A DNA stretch of 24,435 nucleotides from a bacterium (GTDB lineage: Bacteria > Desulfobacterota > JAPLJL01). The position numbers and the translations under genes were made by a program. The DNA lies in the NCBI GenBank assembly GCA_028713675.1, contig JAQTNV010000052.1, positions 1-24,435 on the forward strand, given 5' to 3'. Shown here in pieces: positions 14,727 to 22,990 of the stretch. The stretch's first letter is position 1. Every line of letters begins with the position of its first letter. The notes below the pieces were generated by a model. That model did no database searches. It was given only the letters and a program-made list of their open reading frames with translations, and was not told the DNA's origin.

Positions 14727-15887
14727 CTAATCATTGCCTTTATGATGCGCGAAGTACTCGCGCTCAACCTGCTTTAGGAGCGCTTGGCGCCGGTCGTAGA
14801 GGCGCTTGAGCTTCCTCGGCTTGTGGCCGGCCAGGGCGTAGTGAGCGAGGATCGGGAGGGCCACGGTGGAATCAAGGTAACAGACGATCGCGTCCGGAAG
14901 CCGATTCGGGTCGATCTTGCCCCAGCTGACCGCTTCGGACGGGGTGGCGCCGGAAAGGCCGCCGGTGTCGGGCCGGGCGTCGGTGAACTGGATGAAATAG
15001 TCGTGGCCGGCCTCCTTGATCCGGAGAACCTCCTGGATCTGGGGCTCGGTCTGGAGGGTGAAATTTTTGGGGGAACCGCCCCCGACCAGGACCACCGCGC
15101 TCTTTTTTCCGCGCAGCTTGGTATCCAGCACAATCCCGGTGGTTTCGTTCACATCGATTGAGGGGTTGACCCGGCAGCGGTTGCCCTCGATCTCGACGCC
15201 GGCCACGTTCATCCCGATGGTGGAGTCTCCCGGGGAGGAGCAGAAACAGGGCACGCCCGCACGGTAGGCGGCGGCCAGGACCGAGACATCCTTCAAGCCG
15301 AGCTCTTTTTCAAACTCGGCGCAGTACTTGCCCAGGAGGTAATGCAGCTCGGCGGTGCCCATCTCCTTCTGGAACTCGGGCTGGCGGAGGATCTTCCTAA
15401 GGAGGTCATCGGTGGCCATGAGCACGGTATTGTAATCGAGCAGGATGTCGTAGATGCGCACCACCCCGACCCGGCGGAGATCACGGTCGTTGGTGTGGGG
15501 CGAGCCGCGGTAGAGGGGAAAGTTCAGGGCGTGGTGCATATCGTGGTAAAGGTTGGCGCCGGTGGAAACGATCCAGTCCACGAACCCGGCCTTGATCAGG
15601 GGAATGATCACGCTCGAACCCACGCCGGCGGGGGTCAGCGCCCCGGCCAGGCTCATTCCGACGGTGGTGTTGGCGGACAGCATTTTTTCGCTGAAGAGAT
15701 GGCAGGCGTCGGAAAGCCGCGCGGAGTTATAGGCCAGGAAAACGCGGTCCACCAGCTCGGGAAGGGTTTCCCGGCCGGTGATCGGTTTGGGGAGGATCCG
15801 CCGTCCGCAGAGGAAGTGTTCCTTGCCGTGGGAGAATTTATGGGGGTATTTACTGATGAAGTTGCGCGGGAGTTTGACCTTGCTCAT
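14727..15887 (-). CDS. speY: Deoxyhypusine-synthase-like enzyme (SpeY type, putative homospermidine synthase)
   Basis: A 386-residue NAD-dependent aminobutyl transferase of the deoxyhypusine synthase superfamily. The catalytic lysine is Lys274 in VGGGSPKNF, in the place of Lys329 of the human enzyme. NAD-binding and active-site blocks are also visible: [13 protein letters not shown] at 108-119, [31 protein letters not shown] near 304-325 and LDSTVALPI. Bacteria lack the eIF5A substrate. In Anabaena the homologue SpeY is required for homospermidine synthesis, so transfer of an aminobutyl group to putrescine is the likely reaction. The adjacent ornithine-decarboxylase-like gene supports this. 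The start has a GGAGG-type site 11 bases upstream. It follows the unknown 194-residue gene by 21 bases. The exact polyamine product is not certain. Confidence 0.88.
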   Translation of the reverse strand: MSKVKLPRNFISKYPHKFSHGKEHFLCGRRILPKPITGRETLPELVDRVFLAYNSARLSDACHLFSEKMLSANTTVGMSLAGALTPAGVGSSVIIPLIKAGFVDWIVSTGANLYHDMHHALNFPLYRGSPHTNDRDLRRVGVVRIYDILLDYNTVLMATDDLLRKILRQPEFQKEMGTAELHYLLGKYCAEFEKELGLKDVSVLAAAYRAGVPCFCSSPGDSTIGMNVAGVEIEGNRCRVNPSIDVNETTGIVLDTKLRGKKSAVVLVGGGSPKNFTLQTEPQIQEVLRIKEAGHDYFIQFTDARPDTGGLSGATPSEAVSWGKIDPNRLPDAIVCYLDSTVALPILAHYALAGHKPRKLKRLYDRRQALLKQVEREYFAHHKGND

Positions 15888-15908
15888 GATGCTTTTATCC
15901 TCCTCTGT

Positions 15909-16493
15909 TTACCGGCCCTCGCGGCAGAGCACAAACCAGTTTTTCATCAACCTGCCGTTGCGGGTGGCGCGGCCGATGCTGACGTTTTTGCTGACCCCGC
16001 GGAGATAATCGCGGGTATGGTAATAGATGAACCGGGACAGCCGCGCGGAGTTGTCCAGGATGGGCGGCCAGGATTCCGGCTTGCCCGGCGGAACCTCAAA
16101 ATAATCCACCACCACTTCCCCGGCCTCGGCCACCTTGCAGACGAAATATCCCGGCCCGGTGATTAACGACAGGGGCTGGTGATTGTAGCCCCAGCGCTGG
16201 TCGACCGAGGTCTTGCGGTCGGGCAGGCAGAAACGCTTCTGGAACCGGGAGAAGAGGGGCAGGCTGTTTTTTCCGTGGTGAATGACTTCCTGGAGCGGCG
16301 CGCCGGCGGAAGGGGCGTAATAATCCAGGTTCAGAGGCATGAAACCCTTGACCGCCTCGAAAAGCCGGGTTTGTTCGGCCGCGGTCATTGTCCCCACTTC
16401 GGCGATGCGCGCCTCGTTGCCGAGACTGTCGAGGTATTCACACAGGCGTTTAGGATCAATGGATTTTTCCGCCAGAATCTTATGCATTTCCAT
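15909..16493 (-). CDS. Uncharacterised protein, first gene of the polyamine cluster
   Basis: A 194-residue soluble protein that I do not recognise. An N-terminal helical part (about 1-50) is followed by a domain with the segments HHGKNSLPLFSRFQKRFC, WGYNHQPLSLITGPGYFVC, EVVVDYFEVPPGKPESWPP and a basic C-terminus ending SIGRATRNGRLMKNWFVLC. Conserved-looking His, Tyr and Trp residues suggest a binding or catalytic pocket. No signal peptide or membrane segment is seen. It is the first gene after the promoter at 16534-16562 and lies only 21 bases before the deoxyhypusine-synthase-like gene, so the products are probably made together. It may therefore act in polyamine synthesis, modification or sensing. 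An alternative start two codons later (ATG at 16487) cannot be excluded. Confidence 0.7.
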   Translation of the reverse strand: MEMHKILAEKSIDPKRLCEYLDSLGNEARIAEVGTMTAAEQTRLFEAVKGFMPLNLDYYAPSAGAPLQEVIHHGKNSLPLFSRFQKRFCLPDRKTSVDQRWGYNHQPLSLITGPGYFVCKVAEAGEVVVDYFEVPPGKPESWPPILDNSARLSRFIYYHTRDYLRGVSKNVSIGRATRNGRLMKNWFVLCREGR

Positions 16494-16533
16494 ATGTTTT
16501 TTTCCCGGGTAAAGGGTTTTTTCCGTTGGGCCG

Positions 16534-16562
16534 ATTATAAATATTCAGCTGGGAATTGGCAA
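16534..16562 (-). promoter_or_regulatory. Sigma70-type promoter of the polyamine operon
   Basis: On the minus strand TTGCCA (16562-16557) and a perfect TATAAT (16539-16534) are separated by exactly 17 bases. The transcript would start near 16527, about 34 bases before the first ATG at 16493. This is the best promoter match in the window. Confidence 0.75.
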
Positions 16563-16573
16563 CTTAACAGCAG

Positions 16574-16636
16574 GTCATAGGTGCTAGGTGATAGGTGTTG
16601 GGTTTACCCATAACCTATAACCCAAGACCCATAACC
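16574..16636. repeat. Heptad tandem array (9 units) with orientation switch
   Basis: Nine 7-base units in one register. The first four read in the plus orientation (GTCATAG, GTGCTAG, GTGATAG, GTGTTGG). After a transition unit (GTTTACC) the last four are the same kind of unit inverted (CATAACC, TATAACC, CAAGACC, CATAACC). The array lies between the divergent polyamine operon and the AmpG-like gene, just upstream of the -35 box of the former. Confidence 0.8.
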
Positions 16637-16689
16637 TTTATTGAAAGCCGCTTGTCTCCTGAGGATTTAAAAGCTATACAGGAATGAGC

Positions 16690-17928
16690 ATGACTTACCG
16701 GACGAAACTTTTCTGGGTGGCCGTCCTCTACTTCGTGGAGGGATTTCCTTTCGGCCTGATTCATAACGCCCTGCCCGTGTATTTCCGGATCTTCGGGGTG
16801 AGCCTGAAGGAAATCGGGCTCATGAGCCTGGTCAGCCTGCCCTGGGCGGTAAAATTTTTCTGGGCGCCCGCGGTGGATGCCATCGGCCGGAAAAAGCATT
16901 GGTTCGTGACCTGCCAGATTTTCATCGCGCTCACGATCGTTTCGTTCCCCTGGCTGATGCGGGCCCAGACGCTGGACCCTTTCTTCTGGATCTTCCTGAT
17001 CGGGCTGGCTTTTTTTTCCGCGACCCAGGACATCGCCATCGACGCTTATACCATCCGGCTTCTGAATGATAAAGAGCTGGGAATGGCCAACGGGGTGAGG
17101 GTAACCACTTACCGGATCGCCCTGATCGCGGCCGGCGGGGTGTTTATCGCCGGAGCCGGGTGGCTGGGATGGACAACCATGTTCCTGGCCGGCGGGATCC
17201 TGATTCTGCTGACCGCGCTGGTCACGCTCCGGGCCCCGGAAATGCGGGAATCCTCCCCGATAGTCGGGCAAGATCATTCCCCCCGGACATTTCAGTATTT
17301 CGTGGTCATCCCCCTGAAGGAATTTCTGGCCCGGCCGGGATTCATCCAGGTTTTTCTTTTTGTTCTTCTTTTCAAGCTCGGCGACATGGCGATGGGACCG
17401 ATGATCAATCCTTTCTGGGTCGACCGCGGCTTCACCCTGTTCGAAATCGGGGCGGTTCCCGGGACTGTGGGCGTGGCCGCCACCATCGCGGGGGCGCTTC
17501 TGGGCGGGCACCTGACCAACCGGTGGGGCATCTTCCGCGGTCTCTGGATCCTGGGGATTTTCCAGGCGGTCTCCAACCTGGTTTACGCCGGCGCCGCGTT
17601 CCTTCCTTTCCACCCGGCGCCGATGTATCTCGCTTCCGTGACGGAATCCTTCACCGGGGGGATGGGCACCGCTCCCTTCCTGGCCTTCCTGATGAAAATC
17701 TGCAACAAGGACCATGCCGCCACCCAGTACGCCCTGCTTTCCGCCCTCTTTGCCATAACCCGTTCATTTTCCGGGGCGTTTTCAGGCTGGGGCGCGGAGA
17801 GCATGGGTTACGCCGCTTACTTCACCTTCACGTTTTTTCTCGCCTTTCCCGCCTACGCCATGCTTCCTTGGGTAAAGAAATGGATAGGGGAAGAGGGTCA
17901 AAGCTCAAAGCTCAAAGGTGATGGGTAA
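16690..17928 (+). CDS. AmpG-like permease (major facilitator, PAT family)
   Basis: A polytopic inner-membrane protein of 412 residues with about twelve membrane spans. The first third is characteristic of AmpG: YFVEGFPFGLIHNALPVYF, GVSLKEIGLMSLVSLPWAVKF, WAPAVDAIGRKKHW and SATQDIAIDAYTIRLL. AmpG imports anhydro-muropeptides for cell wall recycling in Enterobacteria. Relatives outside that group have varied or unknown substrates, so muropeptide import is probable rather than certain. The start is placed at the second ATG (16690), because AGGA lies six bases before it. An ATG at 16684 touches the same AGGA. The final residues SSKLKGDG and the stop codon are read from a 7-base tandem array, so the natural C-terminus may have been replaced or extended by the repeat. 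Confidence 0.8.
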   Translation: MTYRTKLFWVAVLYFVEGFPFGLIHNALPVYFRIFGVSLKEIGLMSLVSLPWAVKFFWAPAVDAIGRKKHWFVTCQIFIALTIVSFPWLMRAQTLDPFFWIFLIGLAFFSATQDIAIDAYTIRLLNDKELGMANGVRVTTYRIALIAAGGVFIAGAGWLGWTTMFLAGGILILLTALVTLRAPEMRESSPIVGQDHSPRTFQYFVVIPLKEFLARPGFIQVFLFVLLFKLGDMAMGPMINPFWVDRGFTLFEIGAVPGTVGVAATIAGALLGGHLTNRWGIFRGLWILGIFQAVSNLVYAGAAFLPFHPAPMYLASVTESFTGGMGTAPFLAFLMKICNKDHAATQYALLSALFAITRSFSGAFSGWGAESMGYAAYFTFTFFLAFPAYAMLPWVKKWIGEEGQSSKLKGDG

Positions 17929-17931
17929 GAG
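17897..17931. repeat. Heptad tandem array (5 units) overlapping a gene end
   Basis: Five units in register: GTCAAAG, two copies of CTCAAAG, GTGATGG, GTAAGAG. The array encodes the last residues of the AmpG-like protein, and the TAA in its last unit is the stop codon. Confidence 0.75.
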
Positions 17932-17935
17932 GCAA

Positions 17936-17952
17936 CCCTGCTGTAGGCAGGG
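17936..17952. other. Small hairpin after the AmpG-like gene
   Basis: CCCTGC and GCAGGG form a 6-base-pair stem with a five-base loop, eight bases past the stop. No U tract follows, so it is at best a weak or factor-assisted terminator. Confidence 0.3.
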
Positions 17953-17993
17953 AGCCTAAGAATTAAGAAGCCTGTAAGCCTAAAAGCAACGGC

Positions 17994-18021
17994 GAGATCC
18001 TTCGCTGGCGCTCAGGATGAC
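17994..18021 (+). repeat. Dispersed intergenic repeat, GAGATyCTTCGCT type, copy 2
   Basis: A 28-base element starting GAGATCCTTCGCT and ending CAGGATGAC, closely similar to the minus strand of 4124-4150. It lies in the convergent space between the AmpG-like and penicillin acylase genes. An imperfect hairpin (GGGAGA...TCTCCC) follows at 18029-18059. Confidence 0.6.
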
Positions 18022-18064
18022 AAAATGGCCGGGAGAAATAGTCTTAAACCTATCTCCCGCGTGC

Positions 18065-18099
18065 TGCCTACTGCCTAATGCCTACTCCTTACTGCTTAC
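18065..18099. repeat. Heptad tandem block (5 units)
   Basis: On the minus strand five units read GTAAGCA, GTAAGGA, GTAGGCA, TTAGGCA and GTAGGCA. The array stops four bases before the stop codon of the penicillin acylase gene. Confidence 0.75.
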
Positions 18100-18103
18100 T
18101 CCA

Positions 18104-20620
18104 TCAATTTGATGGCTTGAGCGTCAGGACGTGATTATACTGGCGGAGGACGTTTTCCCGCCGGAAGGGGAGCGGGTGGTTTTTCACCTGGAGCCAGAGA
18201 GGGATCATGTCGGCGTAATGCTCGCTGACCGGGTTGCCGGACTGGCCCGAGGAAACCACCAGGAAGGCCGGTTCCTCCAGGCCGAAATCCACCACGAAAC
18301 GCATCGCCGGGATGATCCAGACCCGGAAATCCTTGCCCCATTCATAGCCGGAGACATTCACGGTGTGGTAATCCCCGCCGGCCGGGAAGGGACCCCGGTC
18401 GAAAAGTGGACTTAAAAACCCGGCTTCTTCGGAAACCTCGCTCTGCCAGTGATAGGTATGGAGTTTGCCCCATTCCCACCGGGCCGGGTTTTTCCCCAGG
18501 CGCTGGACCAGGAAATGGTAGGCGTCGGCGAGGGAGCGGGCCAGGATATCGGGCTTGGTTTCCTTCCGCGGGGTGGTGATGTCGTCCCAGAAGGGGCTGT
18601 CCTCCCGGCCGAGCAGGTGATCTTCCGGGGCGCTGTAGGAGAGGGGATTGGTCTTGATGAAAGCCTGCCAGGCCGCGCTTTCCTCGGGGCCGAGCTCATC
18701 CAGAAAAATGTTCCGGGTGAGGAAATGGTGAAAGGCCCCCAGGAGGGCGGCGGAGGCGGATTCCGCCCGCATAACCGCGTCAAATTTCCCGGGTCTTAAG
18801 AGCTCTAGGGCGGCCAGGGCTTCCTTCCGCCGGGCGGCTTCCGGGAAGGTGTCGATCGCCAGCAAGACCGCATCGGCCAAGCTTCCCGAGAAAAGAACCT
18901 TCTGGGTTTTTTCCGCCATCAGGGAGAGCTGATCGGCCTGGATGGCCATCATGTCCCCGGCGGTCGCGGTTTTCAGCCCGGAGATCAGGGCGCGGACCCG
19001 GTCGGCCCGCTCCGGCCCGATCCAGGTGGAACCGTAGCGAGAGGATTCCCCCCGCGGCAGGGTGCGGTTATTGGCCGTGACCAGGAATCCCTCGGGCGGG
19101 TTCTCGGAATGGGGCTGCTCCGGGAAGGACAGGTAGCCGTCCCAGTCATATTCCCCCGTCCATCCCGGGGAGGGGAAAAGCCCGAGGCCTTTGAGCCTCT
19201 TCGGATATTGGCCGGTAGTTTGCCAGGCGATTCCTTCCGTGTCGGCGTAAACCATATTGAGGTAGGCGATATCAATGTCCGACATGGCCTGCCGGGCTTC
19301 CTCGAGGTTGCGGGCGGTTCCCAGTCGGGAAAGTCCCCGGGCTCCGGTTTTCCCATCCGCCTGTGACCAGCGGAGAGTGAGACCCAAACGGGAATCGACG
19401 GGAATCGGGGTGAGCGGAGATTTGGGGCCGGAAGCGATGCCGGCGAGGGCCTCGTTCAGGAGGGGCCCGTGCCGGGTGGATCGGATCGTCCGGGTTTCCG
19501 GGGCGCGGCCCTTGACCCGGAAGGTCTCGACCTTCTCGGCGAGGGGTTCGCATCCTTCCCGGTATTCGGCGCAGGTTTTCCCGTTTTCGGTCCGGAGCTT
19601 TTCCAGAAAGATATCCTGGCTGTCGGCCATGACCATAGTGGCGCCCCAGGCCACCCGGCCGTTGAACCCGAGGTTGACGAGCGGTACACCGGGGAACATG
19701 ACCCCGGCGGCGTCATACTCCGGGGATTTCAGGTGCATGATCATCCACATGCTGGGAATCGTGAGGTCGAGGTGGGTGTCGTTGGCGACCAGGGGACGGC
19801 CCGAACGGGTACGGGATCCCGCCAGCGCCCAGTTGTTCGAGGCCGGCGCCCCGCGGCCGAGGATCCCAGCCAGCGCGTCCGAGACGGCTGCGAGCCCCGT
19901 GAGGAGGGGGGCGGAACCGGAAAGCTCCAGGCCGGAGAGCTTCCGGGCCTCGGTGAATGGGATCTCCTCGTCCGGGTGAACGGGGAAGAGCCAGGCCGCC
20001 TTTTCCAGACCCACCCGCTCCGCCAAGGCGAGAAAGGAAAGCTCCTCGGTGAGGTTGACCGAGAGCCCCAGGTTGGCGATCCCGAAGACGGAGAGGCAAT
20101 CCTCGGGCTGCCAGGGGGGCGGCTCCACCCCGGCCAGGGAAAACTCGGGCGGCAGCTTCTCCCGGTGGAGGGAGACATATTCGTTCACCCCCTCCGCAAA
20201 GCGCTGGAGCAGGTTTTTCAGCTCCGGGGAGAGGGCCGCGTAAGCGCGTTCGGCGAAAAGGTTGGTTCCGATGGTGCGGAGGTAGATGTCGATCGGGAGC
20301 ATTTTCTTGCCGAAGAGCTCGGCCAGGCGGCCCTGGGCGGCCATCTTAAAAAGCGTCATCTGCCAGAGCCGGTCGGAAGCCATGGCGTAACCGGCGGCGA
20401 GCATCAGGTCCTCCTCGCTTTTGGCTTCAATGTAAGGGACGCCCAGGTCGTCGCGCCGGATGACCGCCTCTTCCTTGAGACCGGGAAGGGAAAGTGTGCC
20501 GTCGGGCCGGTCAACCGAAGACCGGAAGTAGAGCTTGAGGAAGGCGCAACCGGAGAGGAGAATCCCGGCCAGCCCGAGCAAGGCGAAAAAGAAAGGAAGG
20601 CGGATAAACTTGGTTTTCAT
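18104..20620 (-). CDS. Penicillin acylase family lipoprotein (S45, Ntn hydrolase)
   Basis: An 838-residue precursor of the S45 penicillin amidase family. Residues 1-25 form a lipoprotein signal with lipobox LSGC, so Cys25 is the likely lipid anchor. The alpha-chain domain begins at VIRRDDLGVPYIEA. Self-cleavage should occur before Ser261 in GAPASNNWALAG, making Ser261 the N-terminal nucleophile of the beta chain. The oxyanion-side block GRPLVANDTHLDLTIPSMW and the late RHGPLLNE segment also match. Members hydrolyse amides such as penicillin G, acyl-homoserine lactones or aculeacin. The substrate here is unknown. The gene stands alone, divergent from priA and convergent with the AmpG-like gene. 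The start has a GAGG ribosome site five bases upstream and a TATAAT box behind it. Confidence 0.92.
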   Translation of the reverse strand: MKTKFIRLPFFFALLGLAGILLSGCAFLKLYFRSSVDRPDGTLSLPGLKEEAVIRRDDLGVPYIEAKSEEDLMLAAGYAMASDRLWQMTLFKMAAQGRLAELFGKKMLPIDIYLRTIGTNLFAERAYAALSPELKNLLQRFAEGVNEYVSLHREKLPPEFSLAGVEPPPWQPEDCLSVFGIANLGLSVNLTEELSFLALAERVGLEKAAWLFPVHPDEEIPFTEARKLSGLELSGSAPLLTGLAAVSDALAGILGRGAPASNNWALAGSRTRSGRPLVANDTHLDLTIPSMWMIMHLKSPEYDAAGVMFPGVPLVNLGFNGRVAWGATMVMADSQDIFLEKLRTENGKTCAEYREGCEPLAEKVETFRVKGRAPETRTIRSTRHGPLLNEALAGIASGPKSPLTPIPVDSRLGLTLRWSQADGKTGARGLSRLGTARNLEEARQAMSDIDIAYLNMVYADTEGIAWQTTGQYPKRLKGLGLFPSPGWTGEYDWDGYLSFPEQPHSENPPEGFLVTANNRTLPRGESSRYGSTWIGPERADRVRALISGLKTATAGDMMAIQADQLSLMAEKTQKVLFSGSLADAVLLAIDTFPEAARRKEALAALELLRPGKFDAVMRAESASAALLGAFHHFLTRNIFLDELGPEESAAWQAFIKTNPLSYSAPEDHLLGREDSPFWDDITTPRKETKPDILARSLADAYHFLVQRLGKNPARWEWGKLHTYHWQSEVSEEAGFLSPLFDRGPFPAGGDYHTVNVSGYEWGKDFRVWIIPAMRFVVDFGLEEPAFLVVSSGQSGNPVSEHYADMIPLWLQVKNHPLPFRRENVLRQYNHVLTLKPSN

Positions 20621-20639
20621 AAATGCCTCGTTTTCACGG

Positions 20640-20645
20640 ATTATA
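20640..20645 (-). promoter_or_regulatory. -10 box for the penicillin acylase gene
   Basis: A perfect TATAAT on the minus strand, 20 bases before the start codon at 20620. No good -35 box is seen at the usual distance. A palindrome CGCGATCGCG lies just upstream. Confidence 0.4.
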
Positions 20646-20733
20646 ACATTATTCGCGATCGCGCCTTTTCTCTTCCACTTTTCATCTTTTCTGATCCGGT
20701 GTAAATGTATAAGGGCATTTTAAAGGCCATTTT

Positions 20734-22989
20734 ATGATCAATGCCATAACTTCGGATAAAGTCCCGGGAAATTTCACCGCCCGGGTGGCGGTGCACCCGA
20801 TCCATGACCTCCTGGAATACCTGATCCCGGACAATCTCCGGGAGAAGGTCCATCCCGGGATGCTGGTCCGGGTGCCTCTCGGCCGAAGGGAAAGCTCCGG
20901 GCTGGTGATCGAGACGGGCCCGGCTTCCGGCCGAAAGGACCTGCGTCCCCTTCTCGAGGTTTTCCGGGAGGACCCCGTGATCAATCCCGAGCTGCTCGAG
21001 CTCTTGAAATGGGCGGCCGGATATTACCTGGCGCCGCTCTCCAGCCTGGTCGAACTGGCCCTGCCCCCCGGCCTGGAAAACCCTCCCCCCGGGGAGCCGC
21101 GGATACATCTTTTCCGGATGGCCGAGGGGTTGGAATCGGATCAGCTCCTGGTCCAGGTCCTGCACTCGGCCCCGGTCCAGGCGGAGATCCTGAAACAACT
21201 CGCCGATTCCCGGGAACTTTCGCTTTCCGACCTGCCCCCGGAAAAAAGAACCCAGTACCTGCGGGCGCTGCGTGAGATGAAAAAGAAGGGGTGGGTGAAG
21301 GGCTTTTACCGGGAAGAGGAGCTCCCGGCGGGGGCAAGGGTAAAGGATCTTACCCCTGACCAGGAAAAGGCCCTGGCCGCCATCGAGGCGGGGCTGGGAA
21401 AAGGGGCTTTCGAGACCCACCTGCTTTTCGGGGTGACCGCTTCCGGGAAGACGGAGATTTATCTCCGGGCGGCCGCCCGCGCCCTGGCCGCGCAGAAAGG
21501 GGTGATCATCCTGGTCCCGGAGATCGCGCTGGTGCCCCAGATCGCCGGGAGATTCCGGGCCCATTTCGGGGCCCGGGTAAGTGTGCTCCACTCCGGATTG
21601 CCCCGGCGGGAAAGAATAAATTCCTGGGCCAGGATCCAGGCCGGTCTGGCCCCGGTGGTGATCGGAACCCGTTCCGCCATCTTCGCTCCCCTGCCGGACC
21701 CCGGGCTGATCGTCGTGGATGAGGAATACGATGAGGCCTACAAGCAGGAGGAGGGGGTCCACTATAACGCCCGGGACCTGGCGACCGTCCGGGGAAAACT
21801 GGCGGGGGCCACGGTGATCCTGGGCACGGCCACCCCCGCCCTGGAATCCTATTTCAACGCGGAGGCCGGCAAGTACCGTCTGCTGAACCTGCCGGTCCGG
21901 GTGGACGGGCGTGCCCTTCCCCCGGTGACGGTAGTGGACCTGCGGACGGCCAGCCTGGGTTCGGATTGGACCAGAAACCCGCTTTCCCCTTTTCTCAAGG
22001 AGCGGATCACCGCCCATCAGAAAGAGGGGGGAAAGGTCATCCTTTTCCTGAACCGCCGGGGATACTCCAGTTCGGTCCTCTGCCAGGATTGCGGCCAGGC
22101 CCTCCGCTGCCCCAATTGCTCGGTCAGCCTGATCCTGCACAAGGCGAGAAAGATCCTGCTCTGCCATTACTGCGGTTTCAGCATTCCCCCCCCGGACGCC
22201 TGCCCGGCCTGCCATTCCCACCGGGTCCGGATGTTCGGGGTGGGGACGGAAAGGATTGAGGAGGATTTGACCCGGGATTTTCCCGGTCTATCCTTCCGGC
22301 GGCTGGACCGGGATACGGCCCACCGGATCGGGGCCCCGGCCCGGATCCTCCGGGATTTCTCCTCCGGCGGGGTCGAGATGCTGGTGGGCACCAAGATGGT
22401 GACCAAGGGTCACGATCTCCCCGGGGTCAGTCTGGTCGGAGTGGTCCTGGCGGATCTTTCCCTGGATCTCCCCGATTTCCGGGCGGCCGAGCGAACCTTC
22501 GAACTCCTGGCCCAGGTGGCCGGAAGGGCCGGCAGGGGAGAGCACCACGGGGAAGTGGTGGTGCAGACTTTTCTCCCCGATCATTATGTGATCAACCTGG
22601 CCCGGACGCAGGATTACCCGGCCTTTTACCGGACCGAGCTCGAGTTCCGCCGGAAATTTTTCTATCCGCCTTTTTCCCGGCTGGTCCAGTTCCTGGTTTC
22701 CGGGGTGAACGCCCGAAAGGTGGAGGAAGCGTCGGAAAAATTCAAGGAAGAACTGGAGGAGAAACTGTCCGGGAAAATCAGGAAAGGAAGGGATCTCCTG
22801 GTCCTCGGGCCCGCTCCCGCCGCCTACGCCAAGATCCGGGGGCGGCATCGCTTTCAGATCCTGATCAAGTTCCCGCCGGATTTCCGGATCCAGGCGCCCC
22901 TCGCGAAGATCCTGGAATCATATCCCCACCGCCAGCTGGCGGCGGGGGTGACTTTCTCGGTGGATATCGACCCGCAAAGCCTGCTTTAG
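20734..22989 (+). CDS. priA: Primosomal replication protein PriA (N' helicase)
   Basis: A 751-residue superfamily 2 helicase that restarts stalled replication forks. An N-terminal DNA-binding part (to about 200) is followed by the helicase core: Walker A GVTASGKT at 233-240, the Walker B region DEEYDEAYKQEEG at 329-341, GTATPALES at 364-372 and the C-terminal signature DLPDFRAAERTFELLAQVAG with GRAGRG. The zinc-binding insertion has all eight cysteines in four pairs (450/453, 459/462, 477/480, 490/493). The canonical DEEH of PriA is DEEY here (Tyr332), an odd change in an otherwise complete protein. Length and domain order are normal. AAGG seven bases before the ATG is the ribosome site. The gene diverges from the penicillin acylase gene. 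Confidence 0.97.
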   Translation: MINAITSDKVPGNFTARVAVHPIHDLLEYLIPDNLREKVHPGMLVRVPLGRRESSGLVIETGPASGRKDLRPLLEVFREDPVINPELLELLKWAAGYYLAPLSSLVELALPPGLENPPPGEPRIHLFRMAEGLESDQLLVQVLHSAPVQAEILKQLADSRELSLSDLPPEKRTQYLRALREMKKKGWVKGFYREEELPAGARVKDLTPDQEKALAAIEAGLGKGAFETHLLFGVTASGKTEIYLRAAARALAAQKGVIILVPEIALVPQIAGRFRAHFGARVSVLHSGLPRRERINSWARIQAGLAPVVIGTRSAIFAPLPDPGLIVVDEEYDEAYKQEEGVHYNARDLATVRGKLAGATVILGTATPALESYFNAEAGKYRLLNLPVRVDGRALPPVTVVDLRTASLGSDWTRNPLSPFLKERITAHQKEGGKVILFLNRRGYSSSVLCQDCGQALRCPNCSVSLILHKARKILLCHYCGFSIPPPDACPACHSHRVRMFGVGTERIEEDLTRDFPGLSFRRLDRDTAHRIGAPARILRDFSSGGVEMLVGTKMVTKGHDLPGVSLVGVVLADLSLDLPDFRAAERTFELLAQVAGRAGRGEHHGEVVVQTFLPDHYVINLARTQDYPAFYRTELEFRRKFFYPPFSRLVQFLVSGVNARKVEEASEKFKEELEEKLSGKIRKGRDLLVLGPAPAAYAKIRGRHRFQILIKFPPDFRIQAPLAKILESYPHRQLAAGVTFSVDIDPQSLL

Positions 22990-22990
22990 T

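Noticed and set aside
16615-17715. A 366-codon minus-strand frame opposite the AmpG-like gene
   Set aside because: Its product is a run of His, Pro, Gly and Glu typical of antisense to a membrane protein, with no membrane span or motif.
19469-20704. A 411-codon plus-strand frame opposite the penicillin acylase gene
   Set aside because: The opposite strand carries every S45 motif with a lipobox. The plus-strand product is rich in Gly, Glu and Arg with no domain pattern.
20641-22221. A 526-codon open frame on the minus strand opposite priA
   Set aside because: It lies wholly against a complete, well-conserved PriA. Long antisense frames are expected in GC-rich genes, and its translation is low-complexity and matches nothing.
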